Of a DNA stretch of 64,000 nucleotides, positions 21,001 through 30,560 are shown one piece after another. The translations under genes and the position numbers were made by a program. The stretch comes from Carettochelys insculpta (lineage: Eukaryota; Chordata; Testudines; Carettochelyidae), in contig NC_134152.1 in assembly GCF_033958435.1 (NCBI RefSeq), positions 20,806,001 to 20,870,000 on the forward strand. Reading direction: 5' to 3'. The number at the start of each line of letters is the position of its first letter. Within the stretch, counting starts at the first letter, position 1. The notes beneath the pieces were generated by a model that saw only the letters and a list, made by a program, of their open reading frames with translations, did no database searches and was not told where the DNA came from.

Positions 21001-24000
21001 CGTAGGTGCCAAACTAGTTAATAAAACCTGCAGCAAGACAATGTGCTGCACAAGTCGTTAGCAACAAAACCTTTTCACTATGTCAGGAAGGGACAGTTAC
21101 TTCACTTGTACCTCTGATTCCATTCTTGATTTGCAATTCCTAGCACAGGCATGTACAACACTACCTTGAGGACAGCAGGTTGGGGATGCTTCCTCAACCT
21201 ATATTAAGTGATGGCATACCAAGGAGATTTTATAATGCTACAAGGTATCATGGGTGCTGCTCAAGCAGCAACAGTGTGGTAGTACTCTGCCCCTACAAAA
21301 AGGGTGTGTTATTTGCCAAGCAAAACGTAATGGTGCACATTCATTCTCCATGTCCACTGAAGGTGAGACAAGTAGTAATCTGCTTAATCTAGAACAAGGA
21401 AGATTTATCTTGCATATTAAGGAAATATTATATACTGGAATAGGCTACCAAAAGTTACGAAATCCCAGGCACTGGAAGTTTTTAACAGGCTAAACAAACC
21501 CCTGTCAGGACTAGACATACGTGATCCTGTGTAAGCAGGATGAACTCAGATGAACTCAAGAAACATTGGCAAATACATCTGACGTACCAGCAGTACATGT
21601 CTAACCCCAAAGCACAGACTAGAAAGATCTGTTCAGTGAGGTAGCATCACTCTGCCTCATCTTCTGAGAGTCTGAGACAAACTGACATTCTAAGAAAACA
21701 AGTAGACTAAAATGGACTGAACTTTGAGTACAAAAATCTAAAATGCTTTTACAATACAGTAAACTCTCAATTCAACAGATCCGGATATAATGGACTTGGG
21801 AAATAAGACGCTGTCTGCCAGTGCCGCCCCCCCCCGCAAAAATGGACACTCAGAAGAGCCACCACTGGGGCTTGAGGAGCTGCTGGGGCCCACCAGAGGA
21901 AATGGCATGGTGCAGGGGGCGGGGGGGGGCATGTCGCACTGTGGCAGGAGCTCTCCTCCCTCAGCCTTGTGTGCATAGAATATGTTGGCACCCAGCCGCC
22001 AATGGCACTGAGCAGCAGCCATGGTGTCAGAGGCTGCTGCTCGCTGCGGGTAGCCATGCTCTACCTTCACAGGGGCGGCTCAGAGCCAGGGGGTGGAAGA
22101 GCCACTGCACTGAGAACAGCAGGAGGTAGAAGGTGCCAGGCCAACATTCAATCCATCTCCTGCTAACTGGGAGAGGGAGATGGAGGTGTGAGAAGAATGG
22201 AGCATGGGGGTTGGGAGGGCAAGAGGCAGAGGACAGGAGTGAGTGATGGGCTGGGAAGGTCAGTGCATCATCATATAGTATAACCATTCAGATATAACGG
22301 ACTTTTGGCATTAACAGAAACCCCTTCCCCCCATTAGTCCAGTAAATCAACTGTTACTGTAACACTAAATTATTGCTGACAAAACAACTTGGAGCACAGC
22401 AACAAAGTTCCTTTGAGGTTTCTGCGCGCATGGATTGTGGCTTCTGTTCCTTCCTGTTACCACTGCTCTCAGACAAAAATGTTTAGAGCTTGGGGAGTTC
22501 TGCTTTATTTGCACAAACAGTGACCTTGGCGTAAGAATCCTGCACAGATGGATCTTTAGATAAGTAAAAAATTGCTATGTTTCACTGCATTTTTGCTATT
22601 AGAAGAAGTGAGTGCAAAACCCTCTGACCACTTACAAAAAAGCAAAGGAAACACCACCCATCAATACAAGTGGAAACCAAGCTCTTTCCCAGCGAAGGAT
22701 TTTGTCAGCTACCAGAATTACTTCTCCCCATCCTTGCAATTGTTCCTCCAAACTTGCAGTCTCTGCGGCCTGCATTAAAAAAAAAAAAGTATCATTTATT
22801 AAGAAATGAAATAATTCTAGCACCAAAAGTGCTTGCTATAGATACGCAAATTATGTTAAAAAACACCTTTGGCTGGGAAGCCACTTTGAACTTTTTTTTT
22901 TTTTTTTTTTTTTGAAAATTAAGATCTGGTATGTGGTTAATTCTTTTTTAAGAAAGAAAATTTTACATCCATAATAATTTCCAAAATGTACAAGATAAAA
23001 CTATACAGTCAGTTTCAATCAAAAACAATGAGATTGAGGTTTTCCAAGCAGTTTTGGGAATGGCACCATCCAACAGGAGTGGAATGTGTCTGTAAATCCT
23101 CTACATGGTTTAGAGACGCCCAATCAGAATAGGAACCCAAGACATTCAGCTATATTAAAAGCTTTATAAACCTGCTATTTTCAGACGCAGAAGAAACCAT
23201 CTAGTGTTTACCAAACCTTTATTGGTTCCCAGAGCACCTTCCTGAAACTGATATTCAAAAGCACTGCCTACAAATTTCTCTTTTCTGTATATTTTTTTAG
23301 ACCTTCTAAGCTTAATAAGTATATCCAGACTGAAGTAAATACCTAGGCCTAAAAAGTGTTCAAGAATAACTACTTCTGGCTAGAAGATGAAAATGCCAAC
23401 CAAAAAATTCTCAGATTTCAACATTTTTGTTCCAATGTGCAACAAATGCAGGCGCTTTCTCCTCCTCCAACACACACTTCTGAAATAGCCAACAGCCCAG
23501 TGATTAGAGCACTCACCCGGGGCAGGGCAGACCCAGATTCAAGTTTCTGGCCTGAATCCTGCAAAGCAGGGACCTGATTTAACATGCATTTCCTACAAAC
23601 CAGAACAGCAACCTGGCCATTGGCTATTCTTTAGTGGGTTTCTGGTTTCAACCAGAAATTGGTTCTGGACCTGAGAAGCTTTCCTAATGGAAGTGTAATC
23701 TAGATGATACATTCCAACTAAGGAATACTTTCCCAGCTAATTTTAATCTCAAATGCTTCTCACCCAACTTTAATCATAGCATCACTTTTCTCAAGTTCAG
23801 GGACATCACGACAAAAAAAATAACAAAGCCACCTTCTAGGCCTTTTTGCGTTACTCAAATTACAACACATCACAAATGATGTCTAGATAGATCACTTTAA
23901 CTTGTCTAATTTGATGTTCCTTCTAATTCTCATTTGGTTATTGTTAAGGGTGAGCCAAAGTTCCTTTTGCTCCTATGGAAAGATTTAAAAGAAAACATTT

Positions 24001-27000
24001 TGATTAGCTCTTAGAGAAATTTTGAAGTACCATTAATGAGAAAAGAGGTATTATAGTGTAGGGGTGAGCAGCCTTTTTATAGTAAGAAAATTTTCCTTCC
24101 TGTAATTAGTAGGGCCTCCCCCCCAACTTGTTTAACATAATCCAAACTGATGGAAATCTTGGTCACATCAAAAAGCTTTTTTTTTTTTTTTTTTTATATA
24201 AATATGAACACATATAAGACTAAGTATTTAGAACATAAAAACTTTCAGTATATACATGCAAATATACATAAAAACAATAACATATTTCAATATTTTTAAT
24301 GAGCTGAACGATCCTAAGACGCAGTAGCTGTTGATGCTACACCCCTCCCTTACGAAATTTCATGCCCTCACAAGGGAGTCAGTGACAGACAACTAAAATA
24401 GCAAGAGCAGCCTTTTTGTCCAATTTGGTAAAAACCTCAATAATCCAAGAGCTGCAATGCATGGGCATATGAGATAGTCCTTAATAAAAATGTCAAACCA
24501 TAGTTTTTGTAACCCTTATTTAAGAACAGTGCACACACCATGATTTGTAATGCAATACATGTTTACTGCAGGACTTTCACATTCTACATATTCCATTTCA
24601 TCACACTATGATCATGTACCACTGTTCCTGATTTTCACTCTAAACCCTCTCTCTGGATGATGCCAAGGGGAGTTAACCAATGTCTTAAGATCATATATCA
24701 CATATTGTTCACTATTTAGGTAAGAGTTTATGTTTTGGGGGCTTTTAGACATTCACAATTTATCAAAAATAATCAGGGTGGGTTTTTTACTTTCTTTGCT
24801 TGTTTGTTTTTTGCTTTAAACTTAGAGCAGTTATAGCATTGGGAGCCATAAAAGAGAGTCAACCTGCTACATGCAGCTCTGGGATGGCAGGTTGAAGACC
24901 CCTGATATAAGTAAAGGGCATGTGACTCAGAAGGGAGGGGTAGAGAAATACAGTTAACCCTCGAGTTATGTATTCTGCAACCCCTGCGTAACTCAAAATT
25001 TTTACACAAGTTGATGGGAGATCGGAACCAGGACACAGCCTGGTTCCCATTTCCCCGCTCTTTTGGGACCTGGAAAACTGACCAGCACATTTCACAGAGC
25101 TGGTCAGTTTCCCTGGTCCCACAAGCAGCAGGAAGACAGGAACTAGGCAGCAGCTTGATTCCAGCTCTCCCCTTGAAGAGCCAAGAAATTGACACGGGCA
25201 GCAGACTTGAATAGTTTCCTGGCTCCAGCCAGTAGAGGGGAGCAAGGAACCAGAGACAGCTGCTGCCCTGGTTAGTCTTCCTGCTCTGCAAGCAGAAGGA
25301 AGCTAGAAGCCAGGCTGCTGCCTGGTTCCCAGCTCCCTGCCACGCCAGGGACTGGAAAACCACAACCATCCGGGATAGCAGCCTGACTTGCAGCTCCCTC
25401 CCCAACAAGAGACCACTCCTGTCAAGGTTGGCAAGAATCAGGCTGCTGCCCCTGACAGGAGCCATTTCCTACTCCCCTCAAGGGTGGCAGTCATGTTAAT
25501 CCGAGACACGCAACCTGGCTGCACGCATCTTGAGGGTTTACTGTATGGGAATCCTAGCTTTTTATCTTGGAATCAGATAGCTTCTGTTCCTGATGGTCTC
25601 TTGCCTCTCAAAAATTCTAGTCTTCTCTCAAGCAGAACCCTATGAAGCCTGCAATTGCAGACAAACTGCACAGGGTCTCCCCATGCTTGGAGGCTACTCA
25701 AATCAGTTAGCCAGCTCTGCTGCTGAAGAGCAAGATAGCTCACTCCTTACTCTCAGACAGGCTTTTATCTGCTTGACAATATGGATCCATACACATTACC
25801 CCAGCACATGCGCACACCCCTAGGAGACAGGAAGAAAAATCCCACATGTGCCCCAGGCCTCCTAGTCCCACTGCCTCTACAGGGTAGGGAGTGCAAAAGG
25901 AGCTCGTACTCTGCAGTGGCTTTTTGTGACAGGCCTTTGTGTCTCACCAATCCCCATAAGAGCACACTTTGCACCAGATGTAAACACATGCCTTTCATAC
26001 ATGAGTACTGCTAAGTAATGGGGAACCTCGCAACTTCATCTGAGCAGCTCAAGTTGTGCAACTTGGCACAAACAAAGCTAGGCTTAGCAAAAAATAAAAT
26101 ATAAAATCAGCCAGCCATGTGCCAGCACAGTACTGATCTGTACTGCCACTGCATATAACACACAACTAAACAAAACTATTGAACCAGTCTGATGAGCAAG
26201 TCTTGTTCACCATTACGGCTCAAAACAGGGAAATGCATTTTGCTTCCCATGCATTTTCTGAAATAGTGCAGTGCAGATGATGCCTGTATATAAAACTTTT
26301 TAAGACCTTTTGGGATATTTCCAATAAGGTCCCTTATAGAGTTTGGGACTCCTCTGCTCTCCAATGAAAAATGACAAATGGATTAACCATGAGTGCTTAA
26401 CCCACCAGACTCAAAGACTAGACCTTCTCTCCGCAAGGATTATGTATATTGATGGCAAATTCAAACTGCCTAAGTTTTGAGTCTTTTAAAGAGAAAATGT
26501 GAATGATTGTTTTCAGGTTTTTATTTTAGCCTATGCCTTTGACAGCACTGACATCTAGTCAGTTACACAATTTCCTCTGGCATTTTAATAACATTATTTT
26601 CCCCCCTTCAATCTATTTGGAATCTTTAGACTAGTACAAGTATAAATAGTATAAGTTAAAGAGTATTAAAATACAGATAGAAAACAAATTTCTAAGGAAT
26701 TACCCAAAACTACTTCTCAATTTTGTTTTATTTAAAATTTCAACAGAATAGATGTGTAACCATCTTTTACATTAATCTGTCCTACAGGTTGTACCTCCCT
26801 GGACCAGTACCCTTGGGACCTCAGTGGTCCTGAGCAAGGGATTCTGCTGAACGTGGAGGAAGGGGGTTGTTAATACACCTGTCCTTGGCTACCCCCGCTG
26901 ACTCTACCGCACGTGGCTCCGGGCCCCCCCACGGGGGAGCACTGGCCCCTGAGAGTAGGGATGGTGCCGGATGAGAGAAGGCCAGTTTTTGGGGTTGCAA

Positions 27001-27800
27001 CCTATACAAGACACCCAGCACCGTCCGCTGTTTTCTCACAGCGGTCAACAGCTCGTGCGGAAATAGGAGCAACCCGCCGGCAAGGCCGGGGGGGGCTCTG
27101 GCAGCGACACAAGCTCGGCCACCAAAGCCTGTATCTACGACGCCAGAAGCGGTCCGGCTTTACACCCGCACACAGCGCTAGGCTCATTACAAGCGGCCCG
27201 GGCTTCATGTCGCGTTTAAATGGAAGCCGAGTTAATCTCGGGCCCTGTATTAGCCGGGGAGATGTTACGTCCCCCGGGAGGTCAACGGGCGCAGCCTGCA
27301 TTAATGCCCCCCGACGTTACCAGGATGGGGCGGCTCACGGCCCACCCCCCTCCGGACCCAGACGGCGCCACGCTGTGGCCCCGGGAGCGCTCACGTGACA
27401 GGCTCCGCCCCTCCCCGCCTCCAAGAGGGGCAGGCCTGGCTACGGGCCCCCTTCTCCACGGGATGGTGGAGGGAGCATGGATTTTCGCCGCTCGCCGCGC
27501 CCGGCTGGCCTGAAGAAGCAAGTCGATGGGGGCGGGGGAGACACTGCCCCGCTGTCTCGCTCGCTCCCTCCCTCCCTGCCCCCCCGGGCAGGCGGCTGAG
27601 AGAGAAGGATGGCGGACGGGGCCGCAGACGCTCACGGGCGCTTCCGGGTTTCGAGCAACCCGGCCCAGCCACGGGCAGGCCGGCGCACAAGACCCGCTCA
27701 CCAGCTGGTTGGTGCTTTTGTTGTCTCCCTCCGCCATTTTGAACGCGCCCGCGGCTGTTTCCCTCCTCGGTCGCGATCTCGCCCCTCGCTGCGGCAGACG
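13775..27800 (-). CDS. ARL6IP1: ARL6IP1, ADP-ribosylation factor-like 6 interacting protein 1 (complete)
   Basis: Multi-pass ER membrane protein with reticulon-like hairpins that helps shape ER tubules and binds ARL6. Human mutations cause spastic paraplegia 61. Six coding exons: 27702-27737, 22636-22769, 20518-20637, 19221-19338, 15404-15488 and 15015-15133. They total 612 nt, i.e. 203 residues plus stop, exactly the mammalian length. The protein begins MAEGDNKSTNQL and ends KQKEKKNE. Hydrophobic runs are in exon 2 (WFPLVLMGGVSFAFL), exon 3 (two, around SGVSCFVMFVCLADYLVPAL) and exons 5-6 (MLCSLAGIAWIG, FLTYLI..FLLLFPGL). The charged middle carries RFHEICSNLVKTRRR, and a lysine-rich tail faces the cytosol. 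All junctions are GT-AG and in phase. The span given includes the inferred UTRs. Confidence 0.97.
13793..13798 (-). terminator. Polyadenylation signal AATAAA of ARL6IP1
   Basis: Canonical hexamer on the minus strand about 1.2 kb past the ARL6IP1 stop. This is in line with the known long 3' UTR of the gene. Use is inferred. Confidence 0.55.
15015..15133 (-). CDS. ARL6IP1: ARL6IP1 exon 6 (stop codon)
   Basis: Completes Val, then TFLLLFPGLNQHGIITKY and KREINKLLKQKEKKNE, with stop TGA at 15017-15015. The acceptor has a run of Ts before TAG. Confidence 0.96.
15404..15488 (-). CDS. ARL6IP1: ARL6IP1 exon 5
   Basis: Acceptor TTCTTAG. It encodes YFMTMLCSLAGIAWIGQQ to NLFLTYLI plus G of Val, with donor GTAAGT. 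Second hydrophobic hairpin. Length 85 nt. Confidence 0.96.
15765..17150 (-). mobile_element. CR1 LINE fragment, antisense, in ARL6IP1 intron 4
   Basis: ACTGGGTCAGACCAAAGGTC at the left is the reverse complement of a CR1 3' UTR. It runs through 'cttcacaatatcctaaggcaac' and 'cagatcatttatgaatg' (about 17075), so the element is minus-strand with its 3' end at 15765. It is interrupted at about 16575-16885 by a G-rich insertion. No open frame survives. Confidence 0.8.
16575..16885. mobile_element. Insertion within CR1, unclassified
   Basis: The CR1 match pauses after 'ttcattagtccctcaagttcc' and resumes at 'ttactgtagttgagatt'. The inserted stretch has a C-run (16651-16659) and G-rich phrases such as GGGGTGCAGCTGGGGAGGG. 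It is probably a small DNA element, but the ends are unclear. Confidence 0.4.
17386..17982 (-). pseudogene. Penelope-like GIY-YIG endonuclease domain, left arm
   Basis: Open frame of 198 codons, the C-terminal part of a Penelope polyprotein without its reverse transcriptase. It shows a Cys cluster CNKPRCQLC (about residues 38-46), then IYAIMCQQC and IYVGQTGQ (about 76-95), the GIY-YIG signature. After these come a basic KRINAHKSDIR and a KPVGEHFN motif (about 115-122). The arginine and histidine expected after the motif are present. It has no start of its own and is probably dead for lack of the rest of the element, though its frame is unbroken. Confidence 0.75.
18199..18519 (+). pseudogene. 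Penelope-like GIY-YIG endonuclease domain, right arm, decayed
   Basis: 106-codon frame matching the left arm from SFSCTSTN to SGLNK. The motif is altered to IYIRQAGQ, losing the Gly of the YVG/YIG core, and the frame ends early at a stop where the left arm reads W. Cys-cluster residues lie upstream in another frame (18078-18296), which shows a frameshift. Confidence 0.75.
19221..19338 (-). CDS. ARL6IP1: ARL6IP1 exon 4
   Basis: Begins with the last base of Trp, then TTEQQQRFHEICSNL and KTRRRIIGWWKRLFSLKEE to KPKM. This is the soluble cytosolic loop between hairpins. The donor GTATTT is weak. Just upstream of the acceptor the sequence is a (CT)n tract. Confidence 0.95.
19486..19777. mobile_element. 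Tigger/pogo-type MITE
   Basis: Flanked by TA on both sides (19484-19485, 19778-19779). Left end CATGTTGAACCTCTCTAGTC; right end in reverse complement CAGATTGAAACTCTAATCCAG. About 290 bp, non-coding, in ARL6IP1 intron 3. Confidence 0.75.
20518..20637 (-). CDS. ARL6IP1: ARL6IP1 exon 3
   Basis: Completes Leu, then MIYYLDPSVLSGVSCFVMF and onward to LAPRIFGSNK plus TG of Trp, with donor GTATGT. It holds most of the membrane-embedded hairpin. Length 120 nt. Confidence 0.96.
21757..22359. mobile_element. Tigger/pogo-type MITE with GC-rich core
   Basis: TA target duplication (21755-21756, 22360-22361). Left end CAGTAAACTCTCAATTCAAC; right end in reverse complement CAGTAACAGTTGATTTACTG. The core has C- and G-runs that create overlapping frames at 21738-22287, none of them protein-like. 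In ARL6IP1 intron 2. Confidence 0.75.
22636..22769 (-). CDS. ARL6IP1: ARL6IP1 exon 2
   Basis: Acceptor CTTTTTTTTTTTTAATGCAG. It encodes AAETASLEEQLQGWGEV to VSFAF plus TT of a split Leu, with donor GTAAGT. Length 134 nt. Contains the start of the first hydrophobic hairpin. Confidence 0.96.
23480..23585 (+). mobile_element. tRNA-derived SINE-like fragment
   Basis: CAGCCCAGTGATTAGAGCAC resembles a pol III A box and AGATTCAAGTTT a B box about 45 bp further on, as in tRNA-derived SINE heads. It is short and degraded with no clear tail. Not a functional tRNA. Confidence 0.4.
24059..24904. mobile_element. hAT-type element, non-coding
   Basis: Left end TAGGGGTGAGCAGCC and right end in reverse complement AGGGGTCTTCAACCTGCC are inverted. 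The interior is AT-rich with a poly(T) at about 24176-24195 and AAGAGCTGCAATGCATGGG at about 24448. No transposase frame. In ARL6IP1 intron 1. Confidence 0.55.
24951..25543. mobile_element. Tigger/pogo-type MITE with internal repeats
   Basis: TA duplication (24949-24950, 25544-25545). Left CAGTTAACCCTCGAGTTATG; right in reverse complement CAGTAAACCCTCAAGATGCG. The core repeats a degenerate phrase of the type 'gcctggttcccagctccc' several times. The 230-codon minus frame through it comes from the repeats, not a gene. Confidence 0.75.
26785..27003. mobile_element. Tigger-type MITE at the CpG-island edge
   Basis: Left end CAGGTTGTACCTCCCTGGAC after TA at 26783-26784. The right end in reverse complement starts TAGGTTGCAACCCC and includes CTCTCATCCGGCACC. 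It abuts the 5' boundary of the ARL6IP1 CpG island inside intron 1. Confidence 0.6.
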
Positions 27801-28250
27801 GCCGCCAGCTCTGCTCGCCGCCCTTATAGATGCGGCGTCAGACGGCTGCTGGCTCCGCCCCAACGCCAGGCCCGCCAAGTTGGTTGGCCGGTTCAACTCC
27901 ACGTCCTGCCAATCGCAGAGCGCTCTTCCCGCCCAGTTGCAATCAGAGCCTGCGGCAGATGGCGTTCGAACACGGGCACCGACCAATCAGATGCTGCGCA
28001 GAGCCGTTAACCGGTTGCTGGTCCCCAGCCGTCAGCGAGTGGGTCTTGTGTGGGGCAAGTTGCGGACGTGAGAGGGAGGCGGGAGTCCCTCAGGGTTGTC
28101 CCACATTTCCTAGAGATACGACACCGTTCCCAGTCTCCACAGCCTTGGGCGGGGGGCGGAGAGGTTACCCCAGTGACAGTCATCGTCAGTGCTGGGCTGT
28201 GGCTGGCGCCACTGGCTGGGCTGTGAAACTGCTCGGCGGCCCAGCGGACT
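26880..28250 (-). promoter_or_regulatory. ARL6IP1: ARL6IP1 CpG-island promoter
   Basis: Strong GC/CpG block covering exon 1 and the start of intron 1. On the minus strand there is a TATAAG at 27828-27823, placing initiation near 27798 and giving a leader of about 60 nt. Upstream are a GC box (CCGCCC on plus, 27855-27860), a CCAAT on plus at 27909-27913 with CCACG at 27899-27903, and another CCAATCA at 27983-27989. AAAATGGCGG, a YY1-type motif, overlaps the start codon. The long open frames on both strands here come from GC-rich composition. Confidence 0.85.
27702..27737 (-). CDS. ARL6IP1: ARL6IP1 exon 1 (start codon)
   Basis: ATG at 27737 in the context TCAAAATGGCGGAGG. It encodes MAEGDNKSTNQL and ends at donor GTGAGC. 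A 234-codon frame reads through this exon into the intron; the splice to exon 2 restores the known protein, so that read-through frame is rejected. Confidence 0.95.
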
Positions 28251-29815
28251 TCTAAGGCAGGCTCCCTGCTGTCACTGGGTGTGCTGGGGAAGAGGTATCT
28301 CCCCCCCCCAGCCTCAAGTGTCAGCTGGGCACTGCAGGGAGGGTGCCCGCATGCATGAGTGCAGGGCAGCCTTGCCCCATGGGGATGCAGTGACCTGGTG
28401 GCTACTTCCCAGAGACTGGGACCCTGCATCCCTACTATACTCCAACCCTGTGTGCCAACCTTGAACCCCTTCCTGTACCCCTAAACTCTCAGCCCCACTC
28501 CACATCCTGCACCTCCAGCAGGAGCCATCCCCCCACCCCCTAATCCTTGCCCTAGCCTGCAGCTCTCTCTTACACCCTAACCACCTTATTTCTGGCCCAA
28601 TCTGGAACCTGCAGCCAGAACCTTCACCCCTTCCCTTATCCAGCCCCCCCGCTTCAACCTGGAGCCCCTTTCTGCACTCTGAACCCCTCACATCTGGCCC
28701 TACCCAGAGCCCACACCTCCACCTGGAGCCCTCACCTCTAGCTCATATCCAACTCATATCAGCAGTCCAGAGTCCCAAAGGCCTGGTCCCCAGTCCACAT
28801 CCCAGCTGGAGCCCTCACCCTTCTTCCCCCAAAACCCTTGCCTCAGAGTCCAGTGAGTGACAGAGGGAGGATGGATGGAGCTAGCAGGGTGTGGTGTCTC
28901 AGAGAAGGAGCAGCGGTATTCAGTTTTGTGCAGTTAGAAAGTGTGCATCCCTGTTCGGTGGTGCTTTGCCAGTGCAGTGGGTGCCTGCCCCAGAAGTTGC
29001 TATATATACGAAAACAATTCACAGCCACTGGTCCATAGGTGCACAGCTGCAACTATCACTGGCCTATGGCCTGCCCAGGAGACAATAGACAATAAGAAAG
29101 GAAAATAAAGCAGTAGAATGAAAGGCAAAGCTGAGAATGGTGGCCTTTGCTTCTGGGCAGGATAGCACTCTGAGGTGGTTAGGGCAAGAACACAGAAAGT
29201 AATACATGCCCAAGGGTTACAGTGTTCAAGAAAGGGCTTTGAAAAATGGGAAAGCATCTATGGACAGTGGAGGACTGGACGAACTAATGGGAAGAAAAGG
29301 CCAACAAAGGAACAAACACAATAGATATATAACCACAGAATGGTATGAACGTCGGCTAAACTTCTTCAAGCATTCAAAAACTATCCTCTTGTTGAACAGG
29401 TATCATCTTGTGTGAATTTATAATAAGATTTGATGTTTGACTTAATCAGTTGTTTCCAAGGAGCTGGGGCCTTGTGTGAAAATTTCAACTTTCATTTTAA
29501 AATAAACAAAACAAGTTTTAAGTCGTCCTGATTTTGGAGAGGAGGTTGAAAACATGATATGAGTGTATCCTAATTATACAACAGACAGAAACAATTACAA
29601 ACCAAACACATATCATAGGGAAAGCAAGGACAATAATAGAATGATGATTCCACAAACTCAGCTATTGATAAGTAGTTCTTGCCAGACAAAATGCTGTTAA
29701 CTAAGATTTCTTTACCCATCTTGAGATCTGCTTTCTTTAGCTGGTGACAGTGAGTGGCATTAGGATGTAGTCTTCTCTTAACAGGCTGGTGTGACACCAC
29801 TATAATGAAATTGAA
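28250..29815. other. Intergenic, upstream of ARL6IP1
   Basis: 28300-28850 is C-rich degenerate sequence ('cttcctgtacccctaaa', 'cctgcacctccagc', 'ggagccctcacc') like the core of the element at 2467-3322, probably another copy with unclear ends. 28860-29815 shows no recognisable feature. Frames of 60-140 codons here are compositional. Confidence 0.5.
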
Positions 29816-29817
29816 AT

Positions 29818-30205
29818 CAGTGTTTCCCACCCAGAGGTATGTGTACTCCTGGGGATACACTGAGGTCTTCAAGGGGTCAGGATACATCAACTCATCTAGA
29901 TATTTGCCTAGCTTTACAAGAAGCTACATAAAAACACTAGTAAAGTCAGTTCAGTCTAAAAGTTCATTCAGACTGAGTTGTTTCTACTGCTTCATATGCC
30001 TTATGCTGAAATGTAAGTACAATATTTCTACTACAATTCATTTATTTGATAATAAGATGTTAGAAAGCATGTTTTCAGTAGTAATCTGTGATATTTTTGG
30101 CATGTTTTTCTAAGTAAATAGTTTTTAAGTGAGGTGTAACTCCATGGTATGCAAAACAAATCTGACTCCTGAAAAGGGTACAGTAATCTGGAAAGGTTGA
30201 ATGGC
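29818..30205 (+). mobile_element. hAT-type element, copy 1 of a local pair
   Basis: Starts CAGTGTTTCCCACCCAGAGG and runs to 'ctcctgaaaagggtacag..tggaaaggttgaatggcac'. Nearly the whole length aligns by eye with 45177-45560 in the same orientation, with substitutions and small indels. Non-coding. Confidence 0.6.
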
Positions 30206-30214
30206 ACAACCAGT

Positions 30215-30560
30215 TTCACACATATAAAATGGGAAGTGACTGCTAAGGAAGGAGTACTGCAGAAAAGGATCTAGAGGTTATAGGGGACCATAAGCTAAGC
30301 ATGAGTCAATGGTGTGACACTGTTGAAAAAAAGCAATCATCATTCTGGGGTGCATCAACAGGAGTGTTGTAAGTAAGACATGAAAGTAATTCTTCCACTC
30401 CACTCTGCACTGATTGGGCCTCAACTGGAGTATCACGTCCAGTTCTGGGCACCACATTTCAGGAAAAATGTGAAGAAACTGGAGGAGATCCAAAGAAGAG
30501 TAACAAAAATGTTTAAAGGTCTAGACAAACAGTTTTTCTGAATATATAGTAGACCTATAT
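30215..30560 (+). mobile_element. CR1 LINE fragment, sense
   Basis: 'aaggaaggagtactgcagaa', 'ctcaactggagtatcacgtc', CCAGTTCTGGGCACCACATT and 'caaagaagagtaacaaaaatg' are CR1 reverse-transcriptase-region phrases in coding orientation. Both ends are truncated; it follows the hAT copy directly. Confidence 0.75.

Noticed and set aside
23480..23585. Possible tRNA gene
   Set aside because: Box-like motifs are present but no cloverleaf arms or anticodon stem can be drawn; fits a SINE head better.
24773..25465. 230-codon minus frame
   Set aside because: Runs through a Tigger-type MITE whose core is a degenerate repeat; the translation is repetitive and without domain.
27282..27986. 234-codon minus frame beginning upstream of and through the ARL6IP1 start, plus overlapping frames of 97-181 codons on both strands
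   Set aside because: CpG-island composition removes stop codons. The known protein uses only 12 codons here before a clear GTGAGC donor, and the other frames have no family resemblance.
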